A stretch of DNA of 14,765 bases from Verrucomicrobiia bacterium (lineage in GTDB: Bacteria; Verrucomicrobiota; Verrucomicrobiia; Opitutales; Opitutaceae): assembly GCA_030424825.1 (NCBI GenBank), contig JAUHWE010000035.1:1-14765 (forward strand), given 5' to 3'. Shown piece after piece: positions 7,167 through 14,082 of the stretch; positions within the stretch are counted from its first letter, which is position 1, and the number at the start of each line of letters is the position of its first letter. The translations under genes and the position numbers were made by a program. The notes under the pieces were generated by a model that saw only the letters and a list, made by a program, of their open reading frames with translations, searched no databases and had not been told where the DNA came from.

Positions 7167-7468
7167 AGTTCTTGCTCCCCGGATTCGGATTTCGAGAAAT
7201 GTTTGGCGGGATTCACGCGATCCAGATAGCGAGCGGCCGCCAGGGATCCGATAAAGTTAAGCAGGGCATAGGTCAGAGCGAAATCCACGAACATCTCTAC
7301 CCGTCCGTAGATCATGCCAATGATGACCAGCAGCACAGTCGTTTTGGTGCCGATCACATTGACCGCTACGATGCGGTCGATTGCGGTCGGACCGACAATG
7401 ATTCGCCAAACGATCGGAAACATGAGCGCGAAAATCGCGATACCAGTTAAAACGAAGAAGTTCTCCAT
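7163..7468 (-). CDS. mrpF: MrpF/MnhF subunit
   Basis: 101 residues with three helices and the MrpF signature RIIVGPTAIDRIVAVNVIGT (22-41), followed by EMFVDFALTYALLNFIG (58-74). The Asp at the DRIVA position is a conserved family residue. The C-terminal tail is charged and predicted cytoplasmic. The ATG at 7466-7468 lies 3 nt after the mrpE stop, and a G-rich stretch (GGGGGAA) in the last mrpE codons serves as ribosome binding site. The stop overlaps mrpG by 4 nt. The E-F-G gene order matches Mrp and Mbh operons. Confidence 0.95.
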   Translation of the reverse strand: MENFFVLTGIAIFALMFPIVWRIIVGPTAIDRIVAVNVIGTKTTVLLVIIGMIYGRVEMFVDFALTYALLNFIGSLAAARYLDRVNPAKHFSKSESGEQEL

Positions 7469-7471
7469 GTT

Positions 7472-7966
7472 CTAGCGGTTCCCCCTTTCAAAAATGGCGG
7501 CGATTTTCTTTTCCATGTCGTCACTCTCGACTCCTTCAGTTGTTGTTTGGCTGATGGAGTGGATGAGCAGTTCGTCCCCATCGATATCGATTGTGATGGT
7601 GCCGGGAGTCAGGGTGATCGAGTTCGCCAGCATCCACTTGCCGAAATCGGTTTTCAGGTTCGTCTTTACCCGAACCAGAGACGGTTTGACTTCCGGAAGC
7701 TCGTTCGGACTGAGCGCCAGTTTGAGAATGTGGATGTTCGATAGCCATATCTGGTAGAGCATCCAAAGCAGGTACAGGGGAAGGCGAATAATCTGCTGGA
7801 TGCGGTCGCCGACGCCCTGAGAGCGATCCTCGAAAAAGAAGCTAGAGGAGATTGCGGTGATGAAAGCGGTGGAAAGGATGCCGAGGGCGAGATGAAACCA
7901 GTCGAACTGTCCCGAGAATATAATCCAGATCCCGAAGAGGAGGAGGAAAATGCAGAGACGATACAT
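7472..7966 (-). CDS. mrpE: MrpE/MnhE subunit, first gene of the operon
   Basis: 164 residues from the ATG at 7964-7966, typical of MrpE (about 155-170). It has N-terminal hydrophobic helices (1-18, 22-45, 60-80), the hallmark LANSITLTPGTITIDIDGD (113-131) and a soluble C-terminal domain. The open frame extends about 90 codons further upstream, but that stretch is Arg/Ser/Pro-rich with no family similarity and is better read as leader or intergenic DNA. No strong Shine-Dalgarno is visible before the ATG, so the start is decided by family length. As the first gene it probably follows the operon promoter in 7967-8178. Confidence 0.92.
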   Translation of the reverse strand: MYRLCIFLLLFGIWIIFSGQFDWFHLALGILSTAFITAISSSFFFEDRSQGVGDRIQQIIRLPLYLLWMLYQIWLSNIHILKLALSPNELPEVKPSLVRVKTNLKTDFGKWMLANSITLTPGTITIDIDGDELLIHSISQTTTEGVESDDMEKKIAAIFERGNR

Positions 7967-8178
7967 GTATGGGAGAAAATAAAGAGGTGAAATTGGCTGG
8001 TCGCCGATCGTCGGCGAGCAAAGGTCATGGAAAGCCGTTAGAAAAGGGTTTCGGATTTTTTTCACAAGTCTTTTTGGAAAAAATAGGACTCCTTCAAGCG
8101 GAATTGGCTTTTGGAGATGGGCGCGAAGGTGATGGAGAGCGGGGTTGGAGCGGGGTAAGGATTGATTTGAAGACCGAA
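7967..8178. promoter_or_regulatory. divergent upstream region of mrpE and the DUF1294 gene, with an inverted repeat
   Basis: About 210 nt separate the mrpE start from the likely DUF1294 start. On the minus strand a weak sigma-70-like pair (TTGTGA, 18-nt spacer, TTCTAA) lies upstream of mrpE, but it is poor. A perfect 7-bp inverted repeat, TCGCCGA TCG TCGGCGA (8001-8017), lies 35 bp from the mrpE start and could be an operator or a 5'-leader hairpin. A plus-strand open frame covers the whole region; see the DUF1294 entry. Confidence 0.35.
8001..8017. repeat. inverted repeat in the mrpE leader
   Basis: TCGCCGA (8001-8007) and TCGGCGA (8011-8017) are perfect reverse complements separated by TCG. 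There is no T-run on either side, so it is not a usual terminator. Its place between the mrpE start and the region where a promoter is expected suggests a regulatory hairpin or a dimer binding site. Chance occurrence is possible. Confidence 0.4.
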
Positions 8179-8469
8179 ATGTTCTCAACTCTCGGCCCAG
8201 TGGATATTGATAGCAGATTAATCGTGATCGCCTGTGCAAATGCGATCGCCTTTGGCCTCTTTTCCTGGGACAAAGGGATGTCGAAGTGGAAAAAGCGGCG
8301 GATTCCAGAATCGACCTTGCTGGCCGTGACGCTTTTTGGCGGAGAGGTCGGTGCGATCTGCGCCATGTTGCTAGTGAGGCATAAGACCCGCAAACGCGCT
8401 TTCTTGTGGAAGTTCTGGCCCTGCTTCGCTGCCGGAGTCGCTTTGAGTGTCTTCTTTCTGAAAGCGTAA
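8179..8469 (+). CDS. DUF1294 family small membrane protein
   Basis: 96 residues from the ATG at 8179. DUF1294 landmarks are present in order: an N-terminal helix with ANAIAFGLFSWDKG (20-33), RIPE (41-44), a second helix with GGEVGA (54-59), RHKT (67-70) and a last helix (about 79-94). The molecular function of the family is unknown. An in-frame TTG at 8167 with AAGG 6 nt upstream is an equally good start. The frame is also open back to an ATG at 7969, only 2 bp from the divergent mrpE ATG; that longer form (166 aa) would include EKGFGFF, resembling a cold-shock-domain RNP1 motif. I prefer the short form because the extra 70 residues are otherwise low in family character and would leave no room for promoters. 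Confidence 0.8.
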   Translation: MFSTLGPVDIDSRLIVIACANAIAFGLFSWDKGMSKWKKRRIPESTLLAVTLFGGEVGAICAMLLVRHKTRKRAFLWKFWPCFAAGVALSVFFLKA

Positions 8470-8484
8470 CCCGCTGTGCGGGTT
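8468..8484 (+). terminator. hairpin immediately after the DUF1294 gene
   Basis: AACCCGC (8468-8474) pairs perfectly with GCGGGTT (8478-8484) around TGT, starting within the stop codon. No T-run follows, so it is at best a weak intrinsic terminator or a transcript-stabilising hairpin. The remaining stretch to 8658 holds no gene I can support. A TTGACA at 8618-8623 lacks a convincing -10 element at the right distance. Confidence 0.4.
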
Positions 8485-8658
8485 GAGGATTCTCGCTTGG
8501 TCCCGCTCGTAATCCGGCAAATAAAATAACGCGAATGCCTCGCGGATTGTGATTGTTATCCCTGCGTTGAAACCCTATAGGTTCATTATCTTTGATTAAT
8601 TCGACTTCGGTCTGATTTTGACAGGATAACTTCTTTAACCCCCCTCAAATAACCATTG

Positions 8659-9434
8659 ATGTCTATTTTCTTAATAGTGCAGCGCTGCATTCGCGTTACC
8701 CTGTGCGGATGGTTCTTTAGTGTCCTCAGTTTTTCTTTGATAGCTGAAACCAATGGAGAGCTGCTTGACAGGGTCGAAGATGACACCGATCGCTGGATCG
8801 AGCTTCAGCGATCACTCGCCAAGGAGAATTCGGAATGGAAGTCGGAAAAAGAGCTTCTGTTGAACAGTATACTGAAAAAGGGATTGTCGAAAAGACCCTG
8901 GAGTCCAATAGACTCGCTAGCGAGCAATACATTAATAATGAAGCCTCACTAAAGGGTCGAATCGATGCGCAGAAAAAGGCTCTTGAAGTCATTTCAAACG
9001 TCTTGGAGGCGCATCAAGAGAAGGTGGATTCAATCATTGTGCGGCTGCCTGAGCCACTTCGTAGTGAGATTGAGGCATTGGCGCTCAAACTGAAGCCGAA
9101 CGAGGAGGAGGCCTCCACTGTAGCGGGTCGTATGCAAAGTCTTATTTCGATTTTGACGATGATCGACCAATTCAACAATTCGCTCACCCTTACCCACCAG
9201 ATTCGAAAGGATCCCAATGGCTTGGAAATTGACACCCGAGTTTTGTATTGGGGATTGTCGGTCGGCTATGCCGTAGATGCAAAAGGGGAGCTCGCTTGGA
9301 GGTTGATTCCAAACGGTGATGGGTGGGCCTGGGAAGACGCTTCTAGCGAGGCGGCTTCGATTCAGGCAATGCTTGATATTTACGAAAACGACCGAAGACC
9401 CAGCCTCGTGCCGCTTCGCGCAACCTTGAATTAG
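8659..9434 (+). pseudogene. DUF3450 periplasmic coiled-coil protein of the TonB cluster, split by an apparent -1 frameshift
   Basis: Two open frames together make one DUF3450 protein. The first (ATG 8659, open to a stop at about 8952) gives a signal peptide ending near SFSLIAETN and the coiled-coil start DRWIELQRSLAKE...EWKSEKELLLNSI. The second frame (open to 9434) continues the coiled coil from about KTLESNRLASEQYINNE, through LEVISNVLEAHQEKVDSII, to the family's C-terminal domain (VLYWGLSVGYAVDAKGE, then WAWEDASSEA). Adding one base within the A5 tract at 8875-8879 joins them into a reading of about 258 residues, the normal DUF3450 size. The partner ExbB/TonB genes downstream are intact, so this may be a sequencing error or a recent mutation. 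A standard -1 slippery heptamer is not present (the zero frame reads G AAA AAG). An internal ATG at 8835 has a good AAGGAG at 8821-8826, but it would give a protein with no signal peptide. Confidence 0.75.
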
Positions 9435-9446
9435 ATCCAGGCTACG

Positions 9447-10871
9447 ATGAGTGTTCGAAAATCAAGAATCTCAACTTTTCTGGCAGGCTGCCTATCGGTC
9501 TTGTTTTCTATGGGGTTGGCGACCGCTCAGCCGAGCGGAAAGGTGGTTCGAATGGCTGAGGAAATGGATCGGCTGGTCGGCGATAGTTTGACGGCCTACA
9601 ACGAGGCAGTCGAAAAAATTGCGGATGAGAAAACCCCGCTGGTCAAAGAAGTCGGAGAGCTGGAAAGGGGCAATATTGCGCTTCGCAGCGAGCTTAAACG
9701 CTATCAGCGAATTGTGGACGAAGGAAAGGCGGCAGTGGAGAAAATGAACACTGAGCTGTTGGAGCTAGAGTCTCAAACCCAGTATATCGAACGAATGCTC
9801 GAGGAGTATTTGTCGAAATTCGAAAGTCGAATTCATCTAGCCGAAGATCAGCAGTTCAAGCCAGCTTTAAGCAAAATTAGAATTTCCCTTTCTGACAAGC
9901 CTGGCGATACCGCGGGGCGATTCGAGCAATATGGAGAGGTTTTAGGCTTGGGAATCGAACGACAGGATGAATCCTTTGGTGGATACGCCTTTAATGGCAA
10001 GGCGATCGATTCCGAGGGAATGGTTCGATCGGGTAAAGTAGCCGTTTTAGGGCCTTCAGCGTATTTCGTTTCTGATGACGCTTCCACAGGTGGTTTTCTA
10101 AGGTTCCATTCGGGCACGATCGAGCCTGGGTTGGCGGAGTTAAGCGCGGACCAATTGTCTGGATTGGCGAATTTCGTTTCGGGCAAGGAGGGGGCCGTGC
10201 CGTTTGACTCTTCATTGGGTGATGCCCTAGCGCTCGATGCATCGAGCCTGACGCTGATGGAGCAAGTGAAACAAGGTGGAATAGTCGGCTACTTTATAAT
10301 AGCTCTAGGGGTCGTTGCGGCGCTATTGAGTGTCGTCAAATTGACGGACTTGAGCCGGTTTTCGTCGAGCTTTCCTGGAAACCTTGAGGTAATAGCGGCT
10401 AAAGCCCGCGACGAAAGCGTGGATGACGCAATGGCGGTTTCCGGTGCTCAAGGCGTTATTCGAGAAATGTTGGAAATGGGGGTTCGCAATATTAATGCGA
10501 ATACGGTTCTGCTGGAAGAGATGATGCTGAGCATCATTCTTAAGCGTCGGCCAGAGATGGAGCGGTTTCTGCCGTTTCTCGCGATCACGGCCGCCGCCTC
10601 CCCATTACTGGGACTACTCGGAACCGTTGTGGGAATGATAAAGACGTTCGCGCTTATCACCGTTTTTGGTACGGGTGATCCGCAAGCATTGTCGTCAGGC
10701 ATTTCGGAAGCTCTCGTGACCACGGAGCTGGGATTGGTAGTGGCGATCCCCACTCTGGTACTGCACGGCTTATTCACTCGAATGGTTCGGAGCCGAGTGA
10801 GCGTCATGGAACAAATTGCGTTCGAGTTCGCCAAGATCGCTTCCAGCAAGGAGAGTCAACCCGCGAGTTAG
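9447..10871 (+). CDS. long ExbB/TolQ/MotA-family protein with periplasmic coiled coil (TtpC-like)
   Basis: 474 residues. A signal peptide (about 1-28, SMGLATA before QPS) is followed by a periplasmic region with a long coiled coil (about 33-130) and a globular part (about 150-265). A membrane helix lies at about 277-298. The ExbB domain follows, with signatures [20 protein letters not shown] (382-401) and SEALVTTELGLVVAIPTL (420-437), each in a membrane helix. This layout matches TtpC of the Vibrio TonB2 system, a fourth essential component there, working with ExbB, ExbD and TonB to transmit proton-motive force. The ATG has AGG about 6 nt upstream. It starts 12 nt after the DUF3450 frame, and its stop abuts the next gene with no gap. 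It probably forms a heteromeric channel with the following ExbB. Confidence 0.93.
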   Translation: MSVRKSRISTFLAGCLSVLFSMGLATAQPSGKVVRMAEEMDRLVGDSLTAYNEAVEKIADEKTPLVKEVGELERGNIALRSELKRYQRIVDEGKAAVEKMNTELLELESQTQYIERMLEEYLSKFESRIHLAEDQQFKPALSKIRISLSDKPGDTAGRFEQYGEVLGLGIERQDESFGGYAFNGKAIDSEGMVRSGKVAVLGPSAYFVSDDASTGGFLRFHSGTIEPGLAELSADQLSGLANFVSGKEGAVPFDSSLGDALALDASSLTLMEQVKQGGIVGYFIIALGVVAALLSVVKLTDLSRFSSSFPGNLEVIAAKARDESVDDAMAVSGAQGVIREMLEMGVRNINANTVLLEEMMLSIILKRRPEMERFLPFLAITAAASPLLGLLGTVVGMIKTFALITVFGTGDPQALSSGISEALVTTELGLVVAIPTLVLHGLFTRMVRSRVSVMEQIAFEFAKIASSKESQPAS

Positions 10872-11441
10872 ATGGAGGGGTTTTCGTTGCAGCTGTTCTG
10901 GTCTACAATCGTGAGTGGCGGACCCATCATGTTCCTATTGGCATTGCTGTCGCTGGCCCTGTATTCGAATATTATTGGGCTGCTTCTGTTTATAAAACGC
11001 GTTGATCTAGAAGCGATAGAGGGAGGGGGCTCTGACCGGCGCAAGCGAGGGGCGATGGAGACTCCGGTCGAGGAAATCGAAGCGGCTTTTGTGAAGTATG
11101 AAAACTCTCTTATGCAATTTCGGCATTTCATCCAGAGCCGATTGAAGTATACCCACGCTCTACTAATCGCGGCGCCGTTGCTGGGCTTGCTTGGCACAGT
11201 AGTTGGGATGCTCGATACCTTTAGGGGGCTGTCGCTGCAAGCAGGGTTTGAAACCATGCGCCTTGTTGCGGAAGGGGTTCATCGCGCTTTGATTACGACT
11301 CAGACAGGGCTGGTTATTGCGATTCCAGCGCTGTTCCTGATCTACTTGGTGCGACGCGTATCCAAAAAACGGGAACTGGAATTGCTGCAAATTAAAATCG
11401 AGGCCTTTGGAAGGCAATTGGAGGACGGACCTTATGCTTAA
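10872..11441 (+). CDS. exbB: ExbB/TolQ proton-channel subunit
   Basis: 189 residues with three membrane helices: about 17-41, 95-116 and 138-161. ExbB signatures are present as [20 protein letters not shown] (100-119) and [17 protein letters not shown] (138-154). A cytoplasmic loop lies between helices 1 and 2, and a charged C-terminal helix follows helix 3. The ATG directly follows the TAG of the upstream long ExbB (TAGATG), so it is probably translated by coupling; an AAGGAG lies about 16 nt upstream, which is too far to be ideal. The last 8 nt overlap exbD. ExbB and ExbD form the proton-driven motor that energises TonB. Confidence 0.95.
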   Translation: MEGFSLQLFWSTIVSGGPIMFLLALLSLALYSNIIGLLLFIKRVDLEAIEGGGSDRRKRGAMETPVEEIEAAFVKYENSLMQFRHFIQSRLKYTHALLIAAPLLGLLGTVVGMLDTFRGLSLQAGFETMRLVAEGVHRALITTQTGLVIAIPALFLIYLVRRVSKKRELELLQIKIEAFGRQLEDGPYA

Positions 11442-11856
11442 GGAAATACTGAGAGAAGAGGCTGAGGAGAGTGTGGATATTAATCTGTCACCCATGATCG
11501 ATTGTATTTTCATTCTGCTTATCTTTTTCATCCTTACGACAGTCTTCGTTCAGGAGACTGGGATCGAGGTGGATAAGCCCGAGGCCGCCGGGTCTGTCCC
11601 ACTGGAGGAAGACAGCATACTGATTGGAATTTCTGCAGATGAGAGAGTGTACTACGGAGGTCAGGAAATCGGGCTTTCAGGTGTAAGAGCGACCGTGCAT
11701 CGGATTATTATCTCAGAGGATGTTTCTGTGATCATTCAAGCGGATCAAAGCGCTAGCCATGGTTTTTTTTCCAAAGTATATGGGGAGGCCAAGGCGGCGG
11801 GAGCGAAGCGAATCCACTTTTCAACAGACAGCGTATTACAGGTGACGGGAGGATGA
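11434..11856 (+). CDS. exbD: ExbD/TolR biopolymer transport protein
   Basis: 140 residues. A short cytoplasmic N-terminus is followed by the ExbD signature [19 protein letters not shown] (16-34), with the essential membrane Asp at 23, and then by a periplasmic domain (about 40-138). I chose the ATG at 11434 because GGAGG lies 9 nt upstream; a TTG at 11407 in the same frame would add nine residues of no family character. The start overlaps the exbB stop by 8 nt (ATGCTTAA). One nucleotide separates its stop from the tonB start. ExbD couples proton flow through the ExbB pore to TonB. Confidence 0.95.
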   Translation: MLKEILREEAEESVDINLSPMIDCIFILLIFFILTTVFVQETGIEVDKPEAAGSVPLEEDSILIGISADERVYYGGQEIGLSGVRATVHRIIISEDVSVIIQADQSASHGFFSKVYGEAKAAGAKRIHFSTDSVLQVTGG

Positions 11857-11857
11857 T

Positions 11858-12562
11858 ATGAGAACACTGGAGATTGAGTACCGCTCAAGCGGTAGGTCCT
11901 GGCAGGCTATTATGGGAGGAGCGGCCCTGACGGTTCTGGTCCTTTGCGCGATCGCTTCCACTCGGATCAGCTCGAGCTTCATGGCAAAATCTCGGGACGA
12001 AGCGGTTGAAATCTACTACAAGCCTCCTCCTGCGCCTCCAGCCATTAAGCAGGCGCCGCTCCCCAAGTCGTCACATTCTGAGAAGTCGTTTTCTTTTGAT
12101 TTCGCTTTGAGAGAGGATCCGGTGGATATCGAGCTGAAAACTTTGGATGTGAAATTGGGCCACGATCTGGGGGCTTCGGCTTCTTTGAAGCTGGAACTAG
12201 ATAGGAAGTTTGAAGCGCGTCGACCGGAGATTGGTGACCTTTCAGAGTTTATGATCTACGAAAATACGGAAGTGGATTCAAAGCCTTATCCAACCTATTC
12301 ACCCGATCCTAATATACCCTACAATCTACGGAGCAATGAGGTCGAGGTGGTCATGTTTTATTTTGTATCAGATAAGGGGCGTTCTGACAGGATCACCGTG
12401 TTGAATTCAACTTCAGATGATCCTTTGTACTCAGAGGCGGCAAAAGTGGCGATCGCAAAATGGCGATTCAGGCCGGCCAAGAAAAATGGAAAGCCCGTCA
12501 ATTGTTGGGTCCAGCAAACCATCAAGTACCAACGGGGATCTCATAGCCCATTTTCTCTGTGA
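11858..12562 (+). CDS. tonB: TonB-family energy transducer (short, TonB2-like)
   Basis: 234 residues with a cytoplasmic N-terminus, one membrane anchor (about 17-35), only a brief Pro-rich stretch (KPPPAPPAIKQAPLPK, 55-70), a linker, and a TonB C-terminal domain at about 143-226. That domain includes VEVVMFYFVSDKGRSDRITV, EAAKVAIAKWRFRPAKKNGK and VQQTIKY. GGAGG is 5 nt before the ATG. The reduced Pro-rich spacer is typical of TonB2-type proteins that work with TtpC-like partners. It should contact TonB-dependent receptors at the outer membrane; none is encoded in this window. Confidence 0.93.
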   Translation: MRTLEIEYRSSGRSWQAIMGGAALTVLVLCAIASTRISSSFMAKSRDEAVEIYYKPPPAPPAIKQAPLPKSSHSEKSFSFDFALREDPVDIELKTLDVKLGHDLGASASLKLELDRKFEARRPEIGDLSEFMIYENTEVDSKPYPTYSPDPNIPYNLRSNEVEVVMFYFVSDKGRSDRITVLNSTSDDPLYSEAAKVAIAKWRFRPAKKNGKPVNCWVQQTIKYQRGSHSPFSL

Positions 12563-12582
12563 GGTTAGGAAAGGAAACAGTA

Positions 12583-13944
12583 ATGAAGGCAATCGTTTCA
12601 ATGGGGTTTGGTTTATTCTTGCTCGCACCGCTTTCTTTTGGGCAAGGCAAGAAACCTGATTTGAACAGCGAGCAGTTTCAGCGGAAGCTCGATGAGAGCT
12701 ACGATGCGGTTTCAACTAGGGAACCACTGGCGACTGATATTGAAGCTGCGCTCCTGCAGCGAATTCGCGTTATGATTTCTCAAAATCCATTGCAGGCAAA
12801 GAATATGCTGGTGGATATACTCTCTGGAGGAACCCCCGTGAGCGCGGCCTTTAATCACGCCATGGGGAATATCTACTATACTGCGGGCGAGTACTTGAAT
12901 GCGGAAATCGAATACAATGCGGCCATTGAAAAGCACGGGAGTTTTCAGAGAGCCTGGAATGGGTTAGGAATGGCTCGTTTCCGGCAAGATGACTACGAGG
13001 GCGCTTTGGACGCTTTGACGAGAAGCGTGAAATTGGGGGCCAATGATGCCGAGACCTATGGAATTCTTGGATTCTGCCATTTGAGACTGGGTAATTTAAA
13101 GTCTGCGGAAGTCGCCTACGATATGGCAATACTTAGCGATCCAGACAACTCGGAATGGGCAGAGGGCCTGGCCGAGATTTACATGGAGACGGATCGCTAC
13201 GACGAGGCACGCCGGGTATTTGAACAACTTTCGAGGGAGTTTCCGGACGATGCCGAATATTGGCTTTTGCAATCAAATACTTGGCTCCTGACCGACGAAC
13301 CGCTCAAAGCCGCGCGATGCCTGGAGATTGCGGACCGTTTGGAACGGCTGGATGCCAACGCCCTTTTTCTGCTGGGCAGCATTTATTTGCAAGAAGAGAT
13401 CTTCGAGCAAGCAGAGCGGGCGTACCTTAGAAGCATGAATTTGGGATTGGCGTCGAATGAGACCAAATCGCTCGACGCGTTGAGTTACCTGACGAGTCGA
13501 GGCCAATTTGAGATTGCTCGAAAGATGATTGAAGCGATTCCGGACCCGCAGGATAGTTGGAGCCGAAAGAGCAAAGCCGTCTACTACCTCGTCAAAGGAG
13601 ATCTAGCCTACGAGGACTCCAAGCTCGAAATCGCAGAGATTGCGTATCGTCTTGTACTTGAGCTCGAGCCTTTCAACAGCGGTGCGCTGCACAAGCTGGC
13701 GCAGCTGTACATCGACTCAGACCGGCCGGAAGATTCGATCTACCTGCTGGAACGCCTAGAGACCCAAGATGGCTATGAGTTTTCTGCCTTGATGCTGAGA
13801 AGCCAGTTGCTGATTGAGGCGGAGCGGTTTGAGGAATCGCTCCCGTTGCTGAAACGCGCCTTAAGATTGCAGCCAAGCGATGCCCTGAGCGATCTGCTCG
13901 ATCAGATCAGCCATTTGGTAGAGGCCGAGCGCGAAATTGGTTGA
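12583..13944 (+). CDS. exported tetratricopeptide-repeat protein of the TonB cluster
   Basis: 453 residues. The N-terminus is a signal peptide (about 1-20, ending PLSFG before QGKK). At least seven TPR-like helical pairs follow from about residue 88 to the end; clear ones include AFNHAMGNIYYTAGEYLNAE, AWNGLGMARFRQDDYEGALD, TYGILGFCHLRLGNLKSAE and ALHKLAQLYIDSDRPEDSI. I chose the ATG at 12583 (AAGGAA about 7 nt upstream) because it begins the signal peptide; a GTG at 12559 overlapping the tonB stop is in frame and cannot be excluded. TPR proteins of this kind end TonB/TtpC clusters in many marine bacteria and are thought to be periplasmic accessory factors. The partner is unknown. Confidence 0.92.
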   Translation: MKAIVSMGFGLFLLAPLSFGQGKKPDLNSEQFQRKLDESYDAVSTREPLATDIEAALLQRIRVMISQNPLQAKNMLVDILSGGTPVSAAFNHAMGNIYYTAGEYLNAEIEYNAAIEKHGSFQRAWNGLGMARFRQDDYEGALDALTRSVKLGANDAETYGILGFCHLRLGNLKSAEVAYDMAILSDPDNSEWAEGLAEIYMETDRYDEARRVFEQLSREFPDDAEYWLLQSNTWLLTDEPLKAARCLEIADRLERLDANALFLLGSIYLQEEIFEQAERAYLRSMNLGLASNETKSLDALSYLTSRGQFEIARKMIEAIPDPQDSWSRKSKAVYYLVKGDLAYEDSKLEIAEIAYRLVLELEPFNSGALHKLAQLYIDSDRPEDSIYLLERLETQDGYEFSALMLRSQLLIEAERFEESLPLLKRALRLQPSDALSDLLDQISHLVEAEREIG

Positions 13945-13962
13945 AGAAATCGCCGATCTTGG

Positions 13963-13984
13963 AACTTCTTGGGCCCAGGAATTT
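13963..13984. repeat. 22-bp imperfect palindrome downstream of the TPR gene
   Basis: The two 11-nt arms meet at a GGGCCC centre and match at 9 of 11 positions (AACTTCTTGGG against CCCAGGAATTT). There is no loop and no T-run directly after it, so a protein-binding site is as likely as a terminator. It lies 19 bp after the TPR stop and about 100 bp before the next gene. No other signal was found in 13945-14082. Confidence 0.3.
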
Positions 13985-14082
13985 CAGATTGGGCGAATAA
14001 ATGAGTGTCAAAAATGGCTCTCAGAGAGGCCGATTGAACCCGATGATTGACGGGCGATGCTAAGAATTTGTAGGAAAGTATC

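Noticed and set aside
7967..8239. Upstream extension of the mrpE frame to 8239
   Set aside because: About 91 extra residues would make MrpE far too long; they are Arg/Ser/Pro-rich, have no MrpE similarity and overlap the DUF1294 gene.
8618..8645. Sigma-70 promoter for the TonB cluster from TTGACA at 8618
   Set aside because: The -35 hexamer is perfect but the region 16-18 nt downstream is C-rich, with no TATAAT-like element.
8874..8882. Programmed -1 frameshift site in the DUF3450 gene
   Set aside because: The zero-frame heptamer is G AAA AAG, which does not fit X XXY YYZ, and I see no clear downstream pseudoknot; a plain indel is simpler.
12417..12659. Plus-strand 80-codon frame across the tonB/TPR junction
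   Set aside because: It overlaps the TonB C-terminal domain and the TPR signal peptide in a different frame and has no protein-like features.
14011..14031. Hairpin GGCTCTC/GAGAGGCC preceded by an A-run, terminator-like on the minus strand
   Set aside because: Read on the minus strand it has a stem followed by ATTTTT, but the stem has a bulge and there is no minus-strand gene for it to end.
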